The position numbers were made by a program, and so were the translations under genes. This document shows positions 1 to 6,106 of a stretch of 6,106 nucleotides of DNA, piece by piece (positions within the stretch are counted from its first letter, which is position 1; each line of letters starts with the position of its first letter). Origin of the DNA: Acidobacteriota bacterium (GTDB lineage: Bacteria > Acidobacteriota > Terriglobia > Terriglobales > Acidobacteriaceae). The notes below the pieces were generated by a model. That model did not search any database. It saw only the letters and a program-made list of their open reading frames with translations, and was not told the origin of the DNA. Location of the stretch: the NCBI GenBank assembly GCA_021811745.1, contig JAJZNH010000884.1:1-6106 (forward strand). The letters run 5' to 3'.

Positions 1-1319
1 GCGGGAAGAAAGAAGACCGTCAGCAGCGATGCTGTCGCGATGCCGAATGTGATAGACAGTTGCTGCACCGTACTCGCGATGGAGCTTGCGCTGCTCGCCT
101 CTTCATCCGTCACGTCCGCGAAGACAAGAGTGTTCATGCTCGTGTACTGCAGCGACGTGAAGAATCCGTAGCAGAATACCTCGGCGACAATCAGCCAAAT
201 GGGCGTGCTCCTTCCAATGGTTGAGAAGACGAGGATGAGCAGGCCGATGACCAGCGTGTTCGAAATCAGCACGCCCCGGTATCCGACCTTCGCCAGGATC
301 CCGGGCATCGTCATTTTCAGGCTCATCGCCGCGATGGCCTGCGGCATCATCAGCAGACCGGATTGAATCGGAGTCAGGCCGAGGCCAATCTGATACAAGA
401 GCGGAAAGAGAAATGGAATGCCGCCGATGCCAAGTCGCGTCAGAAAGTTGCCGTTCACTGCCGAGCGAAACGTGCGGATACGAAACAGGGTCAGGCGCAG
501 CATGGGAAACTTGGCTCTCGTCGCGTGCCATCCGTAGCCAGCCAGAAGAGAAAATGCAATGGCCAGCCCCGCCAACATTTCCAGTCCGCTCAGCGTATGT
601 TCGCCAAAGACTTCAAGCACATACGAAAGCAGCGCAATACCGGCCCCAAAAAGGATCAAACCGCCCACATCGAGAGAATTCGTATGCTCTTCGCGGTAGT
701 CAGGAAGATGCAGATAGACCATGAGCAGACCGAACAGCCCTATCGGAATATTCACAAAGAAGATAACTCTCCAATGAAGGTATCCCACAATCAGTCCGCC
801 GGCGACGGGTCCCAGCATGGGACCAATCAAGGCGGGAATGGAGACAAAGCTCATGGCGCGCACCAGGTCGGCCTTGTCGAAGGTGCGCACAATGGTCAGC
901 CGACCGACGGGCACCATCATGGATCCGCCGCAGCCCTGCAGGAGGCGGCACGCCACCAGCAGATGCATGTTGCTCGATATTCCGCAGAGAAACGAGCCGA
1001 GCGTGAAGATTCCGATCGCCGAGGCGAAAACCCGGCGCGTTCCAAACCTGTCCGCCATCCAGCCGCTGATCGGGATGAAAACCGCGAGGCTCAGAGTGTA
1101 GCTCGCCAGCACTGACTTCATGCTGAGGGGCGCCACATGGAGCGCCGACGCAATCGTCGGCACCGCGGTATTCAGAATCGTGGTGTCCAGCGACTCCATA
1201 AAGAAAGCCACTGCGATCAGCCACGGCAGCAATCGCATGCTGGAAGCGGAGAGCGGCGGCTGTGCGGAAGAATATCGGCTGAGAATCGGCGAGTTCGCAC
1301 TGGTCCGGTCTGGGTGCAT
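1..1319 (-). CDS. MFS transporter, DHA2 (EmrB/QacA) family, HsrA-like; 3' end missing
   Basis: Inner-membrane major facilitator, probably a proton-driven exporter of drugs or other small molecules; the substrate cannot be read from sequence. 439 residues are visible and the frame is still open at the left edge. About 13 hydrophobic segments can be counted by eye, starting near residue 29. Family marks are the TM1 motif LDTTILNTAVP (44-54), motif A GWMADRFGTRR (86-96), motif C around GPMLGPVAGG (166-175), and HWRVIFFVNIPIG (182-194). From memory the protein resembles E. coli HsrA (about 475 aa) along its whole length, so only a few dozen C-terminal residues should be missing. The ATG at 1319 follows an AGGGAGG, but the spacing is only 3 nt; an in-frame GTG at 1337 or Met28 are alternatives. 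It begins 29 nt after the poxB stop, so it is probably co-transcribed. Family call is firm; substrate is unknown. Confidence 0.9.
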   Translation of the reverse strand, partial: MHPDRTSANSPILSRYSSAQPPLSASSMRLLPWLIAVAFFMESLDTTILNTAVPTIASALHVAPLSMKSVLASYTLSLAVFIPISGWMADRFGTRRVFASAIGIFTLGSFLCGISSNMHLLVACRLLQGCGGSMMVPVGRLTIVRTFDKADLVRAMSFVSIPALIGPMLGPVAGGLIVGYLHWRVIFFVNIPIGLFGLLMVYLHLPDYREEHTNSLDVGGLILFGAGIALLSYVLEVFGEHTLSGLEMLAGLAIAFSLLAGYGWHATRAKFPMLRLTLFRIRTFRSAVNGNFLTRLGIGGIPFLFPLLYQIGLGLTPIQSGLLMMPQAIAAMSLKMTMPGILAKVGYRGVLISNTLVIGLLILVFSTIGRSTPIWLIVAEVFCYGFFTSLQYTSMNTLVFADVTDEEASSASSIASTVQQLSITFGIATASLLTVFFLP

Positions 1320-1322
1320 CGG

Positions 1323-1329
1323 CCTCCCT
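1323..1329 (-). promoter_or_regulatory. Shine-Dalgarno of the MFS transporter
   Basis: AGGGAGG lies 3 nt before the proposed ATG at 1319. The match to the anti-SD is good but the spacing is shorter than usual, so the exact start is not fully settled. Confidence 0.5.
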
Positions 1330-1348
1330 GAAGACACACATCCATCGC

Positions 1349-3073
1349 CTACCGGAACAGGTTTGTGCGGGCAAGGTCGACGATCTCGTCTCCGCGCCCG
1401 TTCAGGATCGCCTTGATCATGTACAGGTTGAAATCGACGATCTGATCCAGTTTGAGCGAAGGCGGCATAGCCAGTTCCTGCCGGTTCACCGCAATGTCCA
1501 CCAGCGCGGGACCGTTATGCGCGAACGCTTGCTCCAGCGCGGATCGAACCTTTTCGGGATCGTCGACGTGCAGTCCCAGAATCCCCGTGCCTTCCGCGAT
1601 TTTTGCAAAATCCGGATTCAACAGGTCCGTGGCATGGCTCAGAAATCCAGTCGCCTTCATCTCCAGCTCTACAAAGCCCAGCGACCCATTGTTGAACACG
1701 ACCATCTTCACCGGAAGATTCAACTGCCTGAGCGAGAGGAGGTCACCCATGAGCATCGAGACGCCCCCATCGCCGGAGAGCGTAACTACCTGGCGGCCGG
1801 GATGAGAGATTTGCGCTCCAATGGCTTGCGGCAGGGCGTTCGCCATCGATCCATGATTGAATGAACCCAACAGCCGCCTGCGACCGTTCATGGTAAGGTA
1901 GCGCGCCGCCCAGATGACAGGCGTTCCCACATCCACCGTGAAGATGGCATCTTCAGAGGCAAGTTCATTCAGTACCTTTGCGACATACTGTGGATGGATC
2001 GGCAGTTGGCCCGGCTTTCCGGTGGCGAGGTCATCCAAGCCCTTGCGCGCCTCGCGATAGTGGTTGAGCGATTCCTCCAAATGACTCCGGTTTTGCTTTT
2101 GTTCAATCGCAGGTAGAAGCGCGCGCATCGTTTCCACGGCGCCTCCCTGTATGCCTAAGTCAACTCGGCTTCTGCGTCCCAGCTGTTCTCCGCGGAGGTC
2201 AACCTGCAAAATGCGCGCGCTCTTCGGATAGAACTGCTGATAGGGGAAGTCCGTCCCCAGCATCAGGAGACTGTCGCAGTTCATCATGGCCTGGTATCCG
2301 GATGAGAACCCGAGCAGGCCGGTCATCCCCACATCGTACGGATTGTCGTACTCGATGAATTCTTTTCCCCGCAGCGCGTGGACAATCGGAGACTGGAGCT
2401 TGCCGGCCAGTTCGACGAGCTCATCGTGCGCGCCCGCGCAACCGGCTCCGGCCAGAATCGTCACCTTCTGAGCGCGGTTCAGCTCCGCGGCCAGGCGATC
2501 GAGCTCTTCCCGGCAAGGAGTAACCCCTGGTCGCGTGTAGGTGAAAGCGATGCGCCTGTCCTGGCTAACGGCATCGGAGAGCGCTACATCCCCGGGAAGT
2601 ACAACTACGGCAACCCCTCGCTTCGCCAAGGCCGTCTGCATCGCAATCTCCAGAATGCGTGGCATCTGCGAGGGCTGCGACACCAGTTCGCAGAAGTGGC
2701 TGCACTCCTTGAATAAGTGCTCGGGATGCGTCTCCTGAAAGTATCCGCTGCCAATCTCCTGCGATGGAATTTGCGCCGCAATTGCCAGCACAGGCACACG
2801 GCTGCGATGGCAATCGTAGAGCCCGTTGATGAGATGAAGATTGCCTGGCCCGCAACTCCCCGCGCATACCGCAAGCTTGCCCGTCAGCGCCGCTTCCGCT
2901 CCGGCAGCGAAAGCAGCGGTCTCTTCATGCCGTACCCCAACCCACTCCATCTCTTTGCGTACCCTCACTGAATCCGTGATGCCATTCAGGGAATCGCCCG
3001 CTACGCCATAAATACGCCGCACATCGGCGCCCGCTAGAACATCCACAAACAGCTCTGCAACTCTCTTTGCCAA
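1349..3073 (-). CDS. poxB: Pyruvate:quinone oxidoreductase (pyruvate dehydrogenase, quinone), PoxB family
   Basis: Thiamine-diphosphate and FAD flavoprotein that decarboxylates pyruvate to acetate and CO2 and reduces membrane quinone. With the TTG start the protein is 574 aa, against 572 in E. coli PoxB, and key positions align almost number for number. The N-terminal TPP (PYR) domain carries RHEE with the catalytic Glu50, then [15 protein letters not shown] (71-85) and [10 protein letters not shown] (108-117). The central FAD domain includes GCAGAH (211-216) and [11 protein letters not shown] (242-252). The C-terminal PP domain has GDGG (434-437) and NN (461-462) for Mg-TPP binding. The last ~25 residues ([19 protein letters not shown]) match the C-terminal membrane-binding segment of E. 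coli PoxB, so peripheral membrane attachment is likely. It lies 200 nt after tal and 29 nt before the transporter. Acetolactate synthase and oxalyl-CoA decarboxylase are relatives, but similarity to PoxB is much closer. Confidence 0.95.
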   Translation of the reverse strand: MAKRVAELFVDVLAGADVRRIYGVAGDSLNGITDSVRVRKEMEWVGVRHEETAAFAAGAEAALTGKLAVCAGSCGPGNLHLINGLYDCHRSRVPVLAIAAQIPSQEIGSGYFQETHPEHLFKECSHFCELVSQPSQMPRILEIAMQTALAKRGVAVVVLPGDVALSDAVSQDRRIAFTYTRPGVTPCREELDRLAAELNRAQKVTILAGAGCAGAHDELVELAGKLQSPIVHALRGKEFIEYDNPYDVGMTGLLGFSSGYQAMMNCDSLLMLGTDFPYQQFYPKSARILQVDLRGEQLGRRSRVDLGIQGGAVETMRALLPAIEQKQNRSHLEESLNHYREARKGLDDLATGKPGQLPIHPQYVAKVLNELASEDAIFTVDVGTPVIWAARYLTMNGRRRLLGSFNHGSMANALPQAIGAQISHPGRQVVTLSGDGGVSMLMGDLLSLRQLNLPVKMVVFNNGSLGFVELEMKATGFLSHATDLLNPDFAKIAEGTGILGLHVDDPEKVRSALEQAFAHNGPALVDIAVNRQELAMPPSLKLDQIVDFNLYMIKAILNGRGDEIVDLARTNLFR

Positions 3074-3079
3074 TTCTTT

Positions 3080-3084
3080 CCTCC
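3080..3084 (-). promoter_or_regulatory. Shine-Dalgarno that fixes the poxB TTG start
   Basis: GGAGG sits exactly 6 nt before the TTG at 3073-3071. That TTG aligns with Met1 of E. coli PoxB. The upstream in-frame ATG at 3217 has no ribosome site and would add 48 low-complexity Arg-rich residues absent from the family, so the TTG is preferred. Confidence 0.8.
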
Positions 3085-3101
3085 GAGTCCTATGTAGACT
3101 C
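3085..3101 (-). repeat. Small hairpin abutting the poxB ribosome site
   Basis: GAGTC, a 7-nt loop, then GACTC. The 3' arm ends immediately before the GGAGG of poxB. Only five base pairs, so it is weak alone. Confidence 0.3.
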
Positions 3102-3157
3102 ACGACTAGTTCTGGCTTTTCCCTGCCGAGAAAGTTCCCATCAACAGGATGGCTCCT

Positions 3158-3209
3158 GAGAGTTGCCCCGTAAGATGGCTCTTTGCCTGGAGCAGCCGAT
3201 CTAACTCTC
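3158..3209 (-). repeat. Nested inverted repeat, possible RNA stem-loop upstream of poxB
   Basis: Read on the minus strand, GAGAGTT (3209-3203) pairs perfectly with AACTCTC (3164-3158). Directly inside, AGAT pairs with ATCT, GGC with GCC, and TGC with GCA around a TCCAG loop, with a 1-nt bulge on one side and 4- and 8-nt bulges on the other. That is about 17 base pairs in 52 nt. No U-run follows, so it is not a classical terminator. It could be a leader structure or an operator, or it could be chance; pairing was done by eye. Confidence 0.4.
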
Positions 3210-3273
3210 CGCCTCATAATGGAAGGATGAAGGATTGAGACTGTGGCTCTCGTCCTCTATCCCCCTTCGCGAC

Positions 3274-4347
3274 TCAGGCGGCTTTGAGTATCTGGCTCTT
3301 GGACGCTATACAATCCAGCAGGTCATTCCAAGACTTGGCGAACGAAGCGACCCCTTCTCCGAGGAGTTCAGCGGCCACGCGGTCAGTGTCAATTCCGGCC
3401 TTTGCGAACTCCGCGAGTATCTTGTCGGTATCCTCAGGTAGGGCTTCGCCGAATTCTTCATGAGCGGCGAGGGCTTTCAGCGTGACTTCTGGCATCGTAT
3501 TCACGGTGAAGGGCCTGGCAAGGGCCTGAACGTACAGGATGTCAGAGGCTTTCGGGTCCTTGGTTCCGGTGCTTGCCCAGAGAAGACGCTGGGAGCGGCC
3601 GCCGGCGTTCAAGATGCGCACCCACCGTGGCGAGTCGAGCAGAGCGCGGTATCGCTCATAGGCCTCTCCGGCGATGGCGATGCCGAGCTTGTTGCGCAAA
3701 GCCTCCGGTGCTTTGTCTGCCACCGCAACGTCCCAGCGGCTAACGAACAGAGAAGCCACGGAGCCGACATCGGGATTCAGCCCGGCGACGATGCGGCGCT
3801 CGATTCCGCGCAAGTATGCCTCGGCAGCCGCCACATATTGCTCGCCGGAGAACAGGAGAGTTACGTTGACGGGCACGCCTGCAAAGATTGCCTCCTCAAT
3901 GGCTGGGAGGCCCTCGCTTGTACCAGGGATTTTGATGAAGAGATTGGGCCGTTCTGCGCGGGCGTGGAGAGCCGTGGCCGCAGCGAGGGTGCCTGTCGTG
4001 TCGCGGGCCAGGAGGGGCGAGACCTCCAAAGATACCCAGCCGTCTACGCCATCTGTCCGGTCGTGGATCGGGCGGAAGAGATCGGCCGCCTGCCGCAAGT
4101 CCTCGATCGCCAATTCAAAGAAGAGAGCCTCGCCCGATTTGCCTTCTTTCAGTTTCTGGCTGATGGCGTTGTCATAGTCGTGACCGTTCTTGATGGCGTG
4201 ATCGAAGATTGTGGGATTCGAGGTAAGACCCGTGATCGAAAGCTCCTCAATGTAGCGTTGAAGGGTGCCGCTTGCCAGCAGACCGCGGGTGATGTTATCG
4301 AGCCAGAGGCTCTGGCCGATCTCATGAAGTTTCTGGGTCGCTTTCAT
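3274..4347 (-). CDS. tal: Transaldolase
   Basis: Cytosolic enzyme of the non-oxidative pentose phosphate branch: sedoheptulose-7-P plus glyceraldehyde-3-P to erythrose-4-P plus fructose-6-P. 357 aa, the length usual for the long mycobacterial/cyanobacterial-type transaldolase rather than the ~317-aa E. coli TalB. The Schiff-base lysine is Lys139 in LFIKIPGT. Other active-site positions are present: Asp17 (WLDNI), Asn44 (GLTSNPTIF, 40-48), Glu108 (SLEVSP), and Thr163 (NVTLLFS). WASTGTKDP (257-265) and TVNTMPE (281-287) are family signatures. The ATG at 4347 follows AGGAG with 7-nt spacing. It lies 83 nt after zwf on the same strand. Some bacteria carry a tal-pgi fusion, but here the protein stops after the transaldolase domain. 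No missing catalytic residue was seen. Confidence 0.95.
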   Translation of the reverse strand: MKATQKLHEIGQSLWLDNITRGLLASGTLQRYIEELSITGLTSNPTIFDHAIKNGHDYDNAISQKLKEGKSGEALFFELAIEDLRQAADLFRPIHDRTDGVDGWVSLEVSPLLARDTTGTLAAATALHARAERPNLFIKIPGTSEGLPAIEEAIFAGVPVNVTLLFSGEQYVAAAEAYLRGIERRIVAGLNPDVGSVASLFVSRWDVAVADKAPEALRNKLGIAIAGEAYERYRALLDSPRWVRILNAGGRSQRLLWASTGTKDPKASDILYVQALARPFTVNTMPEVTLKALAAHEEFGEALPEDTDKILAEFAKAGIDTDRVAAELLGEGVASFAKSWNDLLDCIASKSQILKAA

Positions 4348-4354
4348 TCCATTT

Positions 4355-4359
4355 CTCCT
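4355..4359 (-). promoter_or_regulatory. Shine-Dalgarno of tal
   Basis: AGGAG with 7-nt spacing to the tal ATG. An out-of-frame ATG-GAA-TGA lies between it and the start, and its stop codon overlaps the tal ATG by two bases. Confidence 0.75.
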
Positions 4360-4380
4360 GGATAGAGCGGTGTTGCATTA

Positions 4381-4414
4381 GTGTGTCCGGCTAGGATCGG
4401 GTCGGACAAGACAC
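4381..4414 (-). repeat. Possible stem-loop in the zwf-tal spacer
   Basis: On the minus strand GTGT-ctt-GTCCG pairs with CGGAC-ACAC: nine base pairs with a 3-nt bulge and a 13-nt loop. It lies between the zwf stop and the tal ribosome site. No U-tract follows (TAATGCAACACC), so it is not an intrinsic terminator; it might affect mRNA processing or stability. Found by eye only. Confidence 0.35.
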
Positions 4415-4430
4415 GGCTGCGTACGGTTGT

Positions 4431-5828
4431 TTATCCCGATGAGCCTGCGCTACCGGGGTTATGCCAACCGCCGTCTGCAGCGATGATCGTATCAGCCTCC
4501 TTCGGCCCCCAGCTGCGGCGTTTGTAAAAGCGAACGCGGTGATGGGTCTTGAGGACCGGATCGACAACCACCCACGCTGCCTCAACCGCGTCTTCACGCG
4601 TGAAGAGCGCACCGTCGCCGGTCATGGCGTCGCCAAGAAGCCTTTCATAGGGCGTTTCGTCACCCGACCGCTCTTCCGACAGGTAAAGCTCTTGCTGTTC
4701 TCCGACGAAATCCTGACCCGCAAGCTTCACGCGGGCAGCGAGAGCAATAGCAGAGTTAGGAGAGAGTCGAAAGCGCAGGTAGTTTGACCGGCTATTCGCC
4801 TGCACAGCGTCGTCGAACAGCTTCTGCGGAGGCCGTTTCAGCTCCACCAGAATCTCGGTCGCAGTGGATGGCAGATATTTACCCGAGCGCAGATACCACG
4901 GCACCCCCTCCCAACGCCACGAATCGATGAATAGCCGCAAGGCGCAAAAAGTCTCAACGTCGGAGCGCTTCGCTACATCCAGCTCGTCTCGGTAACCGGC
5001 ATACTGCCCGCGGACCACGTCGTTTGGTGTGAGAGGGCGAATGGCTTGAAAGACCTTGGCCTTCTCGTTATGCACTGCGCCAAAGTCCCGTCCCGCGGGT
5101 GGTTCCATGGCAAGGAGGGCGACGACCTGGAAAAGGTGATTCTGGATTACGTCCCGCAAGCAGCCGGCGGTCTCGTAGAACGCGCCGCGCTTCCCCACGC
5201 CGAAACTCTCCGAGAGAGTGATCTGGACGCTGGCCACATAGTTGCGGTTCCAGATCGGCTCAAGGAACGAATTGGCAAAGCGGAAATAGAGGATGTTCAT
5301 GATCGCTTCCTTCCCGAGGAAGTGATCGATGCGGAAGATTGAGTCTTCCGGGAACACCGCATGCGCAACCTTGTTCAGTTCGCGTGCGGAGGCAAGGTCG
5401 CGTCCAAACGGCTTTTCTACGATCACGCGCGCGTGCTCAGCCAGTTTCGCGGCGCCGAGACCTTCGATCACGGTCTCAAAAAGCGAGGGTGGAATTGCCA
5501 GATAGTGCGCAGACCTCCGCGCCTTACCCAGCACTTCTTTGATCGCTGTGAACGTGCCGGGGTCTTTATAGTCTCCACTCACATACTTGAGCAGGGAGAG
5601 AAGATGTTGCAATGCGCGTTTATTATCGATTCCGCCCGATCGCTCGATGCTGTCCGTCACACGCTTATGCAAACGCAACATGCTCCACTTTGGAAAGGCG
5701 ACACCGATAACCGGAACTTTAAGGGCGCCCTTTTTTACCATTGCATAGAGTGCCGGGAAGATCATCTTGTGGGCCAGATCTCCTGTCACACCGAAGATCA
5801 CCAGCGCGTCCGAATGGGGCTTGGCCAT
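4431..5828 (-). CDS. zwf: Glucose-6-phosphate dehydrogenase
   Basis: First step of the oxidative pentose phosphate pathway: glucose-6-phosphate plus NADP+ to 6-phosphogluconolactone plus NADPH. 465 aa, slightly shorter than E. coli Zwf (491). The Rossmann fingerprint is [11 protein letters not shown] (12-22). EKPFG is at 138-142 and the substrate-binding RIDHFLGKE at 166-174. The general-base histidine is His231 in [11 protein letters not shown], preceded by the glycine/tyrosine block [21 protein letters not shown] (309-320) and SWGP near the C-terminus complete the family pattern. The GDLAxKM form, SWGPEA-like end and neighbouring short-type gnd match what I recall of Mycobacterium tuberculosis Zwf1 (Rv1121, beside gnd2), not the E. 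coli type. The ATG shares one base with the gnd stop (TGATG) and has only a weak SD-like AAGGCGGG upstream, so translation is probably coupled to gnd. A perfect inverted repeat covers this start. Confidence 0.96.
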   Translation of the reverse strand: MAKPHSDALVIFGVTGDLAHKMIFPALYAMVKKGALKVPVIGVAFPKWSMLRLHKRVTDSIERSGGIDNKRALQHLLSLLKYVSGDYKDPGTFTAIKEVLGKARRSAHYLAIPPSLFETVIEGLGAAKLAEHARVIVEKPFGRDLASARELNKVAHAVFPEDSIFRIDHFLGKEAIMNILYFRFANSFLEPIWNRNYVASVQITLSESFGVGKRGAFYETAGCLRDVIQNHLFQVVALLAMEPPAGRDFGAVHNEKAKVFQAIRPLTPNDVVRGQYAGYRDELDVAKRSDVETFCALRLFIDSWRWEGVPWYLRSGKYLPSTATEILVELKRPPQKLFDDAVQANSRSNYLRFRLSPNSAIALAARVKLAGQDFVGEQQELYLSEERSGDETPYERLLGDAMTGDGALFTREDAVEAAWVVVDPVLKTHHRVRFYKRRSWGPKEADTIIAADGGWHNPGSAGSSG

Positions 5829-5869
5829 CAGGCGCCCGCCTTGCTGTCAGCGGCCTTCTCCTGATGGCC
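5823..5869 (-). repeat. Perfect 10-bp inverted repeat over the gnd stop / zwf start
   Basis: GGCCATCAGG (5823-5832) and CCTGATGGCC (5860-5869) are exact reverse complements separated by 27 nt. In the mRNA the 3' arm contains the gnd stop codon and the zwf start codon. The loop holds the SD-like AAGGCGGG, and an inner CCGC/GCGG pairing could cover part of it. The 5' arm lies inside gnd codons, so ribosomes finishing gnd would melt the stem. This fits translational coupling, though it is untested. Confidence 0.6.
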
Positions 5870-6106
5870 GCCGAACTGGAAACGCAGAGCCGACAGCACC
5901 TTTTCAGCAAAGTCGTCTTCTCCGCGCGAGCTGAAGCGTTCGTAGAGCGCGGCACTGAGGACGGGGGCCGGAACCGACTCGTCGATGGCTGCGGTAATCG
6001 TCCAGCGCCCTTTCCCCGAGTCCGACACGCTGCCTTCATACTTCCTGAGATACGGGCTATCGAGCAGTGAGATGGCGGTGAGGTCCAGAAGCCATGAAGC
6101 AATGAC
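5828..6106 (-). CDS. gnd: 6-phosphogluconate dehydrogenase (decarboxylating), short type; C-terminal part only
   Basis: C-terminal 92 residues plus stop; the gene enters from the right edge, so its start and NADP-binding domain are outside. The enzyme oxidatively decarboxylates 6-phosphogluconate to ribulose-5-phosphate, giving NADPH. Visible is the all-helical 6PGDH domain: [10 protein letters not shown] at the start, then SDSGKGRWT (28-36), [10 protein letters not shown] (40-49), [11 protein letters not shown] (51-61) and an FGGH end typical of the ~300-330-aa bacterial Gnd subfamily (Mycobacterium Gnd2-like), distinct from the ~470-aa E. coli form. Most members I recall read SGEGRWT; here the acidic residue is Lys. 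It overlaps zwf by one base and is the first gene of the visible cluster. Confidence 0.9.
   Translation of the reverse strand, partial: VIASWLLDLTAISLLDSPYLRKYEGSVSDSGKGRWTITAAIDESVPAPVLSAALYERFSSRGEDDFAEKVLSALRFQFGGHQEKAADSKAGA

Larger units (their letters stand above)
3074..3273 (-). other. 200-nt tal-poxB intergenic region with possible structured leader
   Basis: No gene is supported here. The stretch contains a nested inverted repeat (3158-3209), a short GAGTC/GACTC hairpin (3085-3101) touching the poxB Shine-Dalgarno, and a 5-bp hairpin (3145-3158). CATTAT (near 3220 on the minus strand) is a 4-of-6 match to a -10 box but has no matching -35, so no promoter is called. No T-tract terminator follows tal, which fits read-through from tal into poxB. 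Confidence 0.5.

Noticed and set aside
363..1115. Plus-strand open frame (250 codons) antisense to the transporter
   Set aside because: Translation is very rich in Gln, Arg, His and Lys with no domain, typical of the complement of a membrane protein gene.
700..1374. Minus-strand open frame overlapping the transporter in another frame
   Set aside because: The frame starting at 1319 gives a complete set of MFS motifs through the same bases; this one gives no motif.
3145..3158. CAGGA/TCCTG hairpin as a terminator after tal
   Set aside because: Only 5 bp with a 4-nt loop and no following U-tract; it is also over 100 nt past the tal stop.
3074..3217. 48-residue N-terminal extension of PoxB from the ATG at 3217
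   Set aside because: No ribosome site, no similarity to PoxB, overlaps the intergenic inverted repeat; the TTG at 3073 fits better.
3214..3245. Possible sigma-70 promoter with CATTAT as -10 box upstream of poxB
   Set aside because: Only four of six -10 positions match and no -35-like hexamer is found at 16-18 nt, so it is not above chance.
3460..4365. Long plus-strand open frame (301 codons) antisense to tal
   Set aside because: It lies opposite a clear transaldolase, its translation has no recognisable domain and an erratic composition, and it has no credible ribosome site. It is an open frame produced by the codon bias of tal.
4381..4414. Stem-loop after zwf as an intrinsic terminator
   Set aside because: The downstream sequence has no run of U on the minus-strand transcript.

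Overview
The window is a compact, fully minus-strand gene cluster of central carbon metabolism. In transcription order (right to left) it reads: 3' end of a short-type 6-phosphogluconate dehydrogenase (gnd), glucose-6-phosphate dehydrogenase (zwf), transaldolase (tal), a pyruvate:quinone oxidoreductase of the PoxB family, and an MFS drug-efflux-type transporter resembling E. coli HsrA that runs off the left edge. Nothing on the plus strand looks like a real gene. No tRNA, rRNA, IS element, CRISPR array or phage feature was seen.

Layout: gnd and zwf overlap by one base (TGATG). An 83-nt spacer with a possible stem-loop follows, then tal with a good Shine-Dalgarno. A 200-nt spacer with a nested inverted repeat comes next, then poxB, which I start at a TTG behind a strong GGAGG. 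After only 29 nt comes the transporter. Same strand, an overlap and short gaps suggest one operon. The 200-nt gap before poxB is the likeliest place for a separate promoter or control element, although no convincing promoter could be read.

Functionally, Zwf and Gnd are the two NADPH-yielding oxidative steps of the pentose phosphate pathway, and Tal is in the non-oxidative branch. PoxB oxidises pyruvate to acetate and CO2 and passes electrons to the quinone pool. The HsrA-like exporter has no obvious metabolic link. 6-phosphogluconolactonase and transketolase are not in the window.

Organism: the base composition looks moderately GC-rich (not computed exactly), with bacterial Shine-Dalgarno sites. 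The zwf and gnd proteins resemble the adjacent zwf1/gnd2 type known from Mycobacterium rather than the E. coli type, while PoxB and the transporter resemble Gram-negative proteins. A soil bacterium such as an Acidobacteriota member is a plausible guess, but this is inference and not proven. I did not find a convincing undescribed system. The most notable non-coding signals are a perfect 10-bp inverted repeat that would bury the zwf start codon and the nested inverted repeat upstream of poxB.
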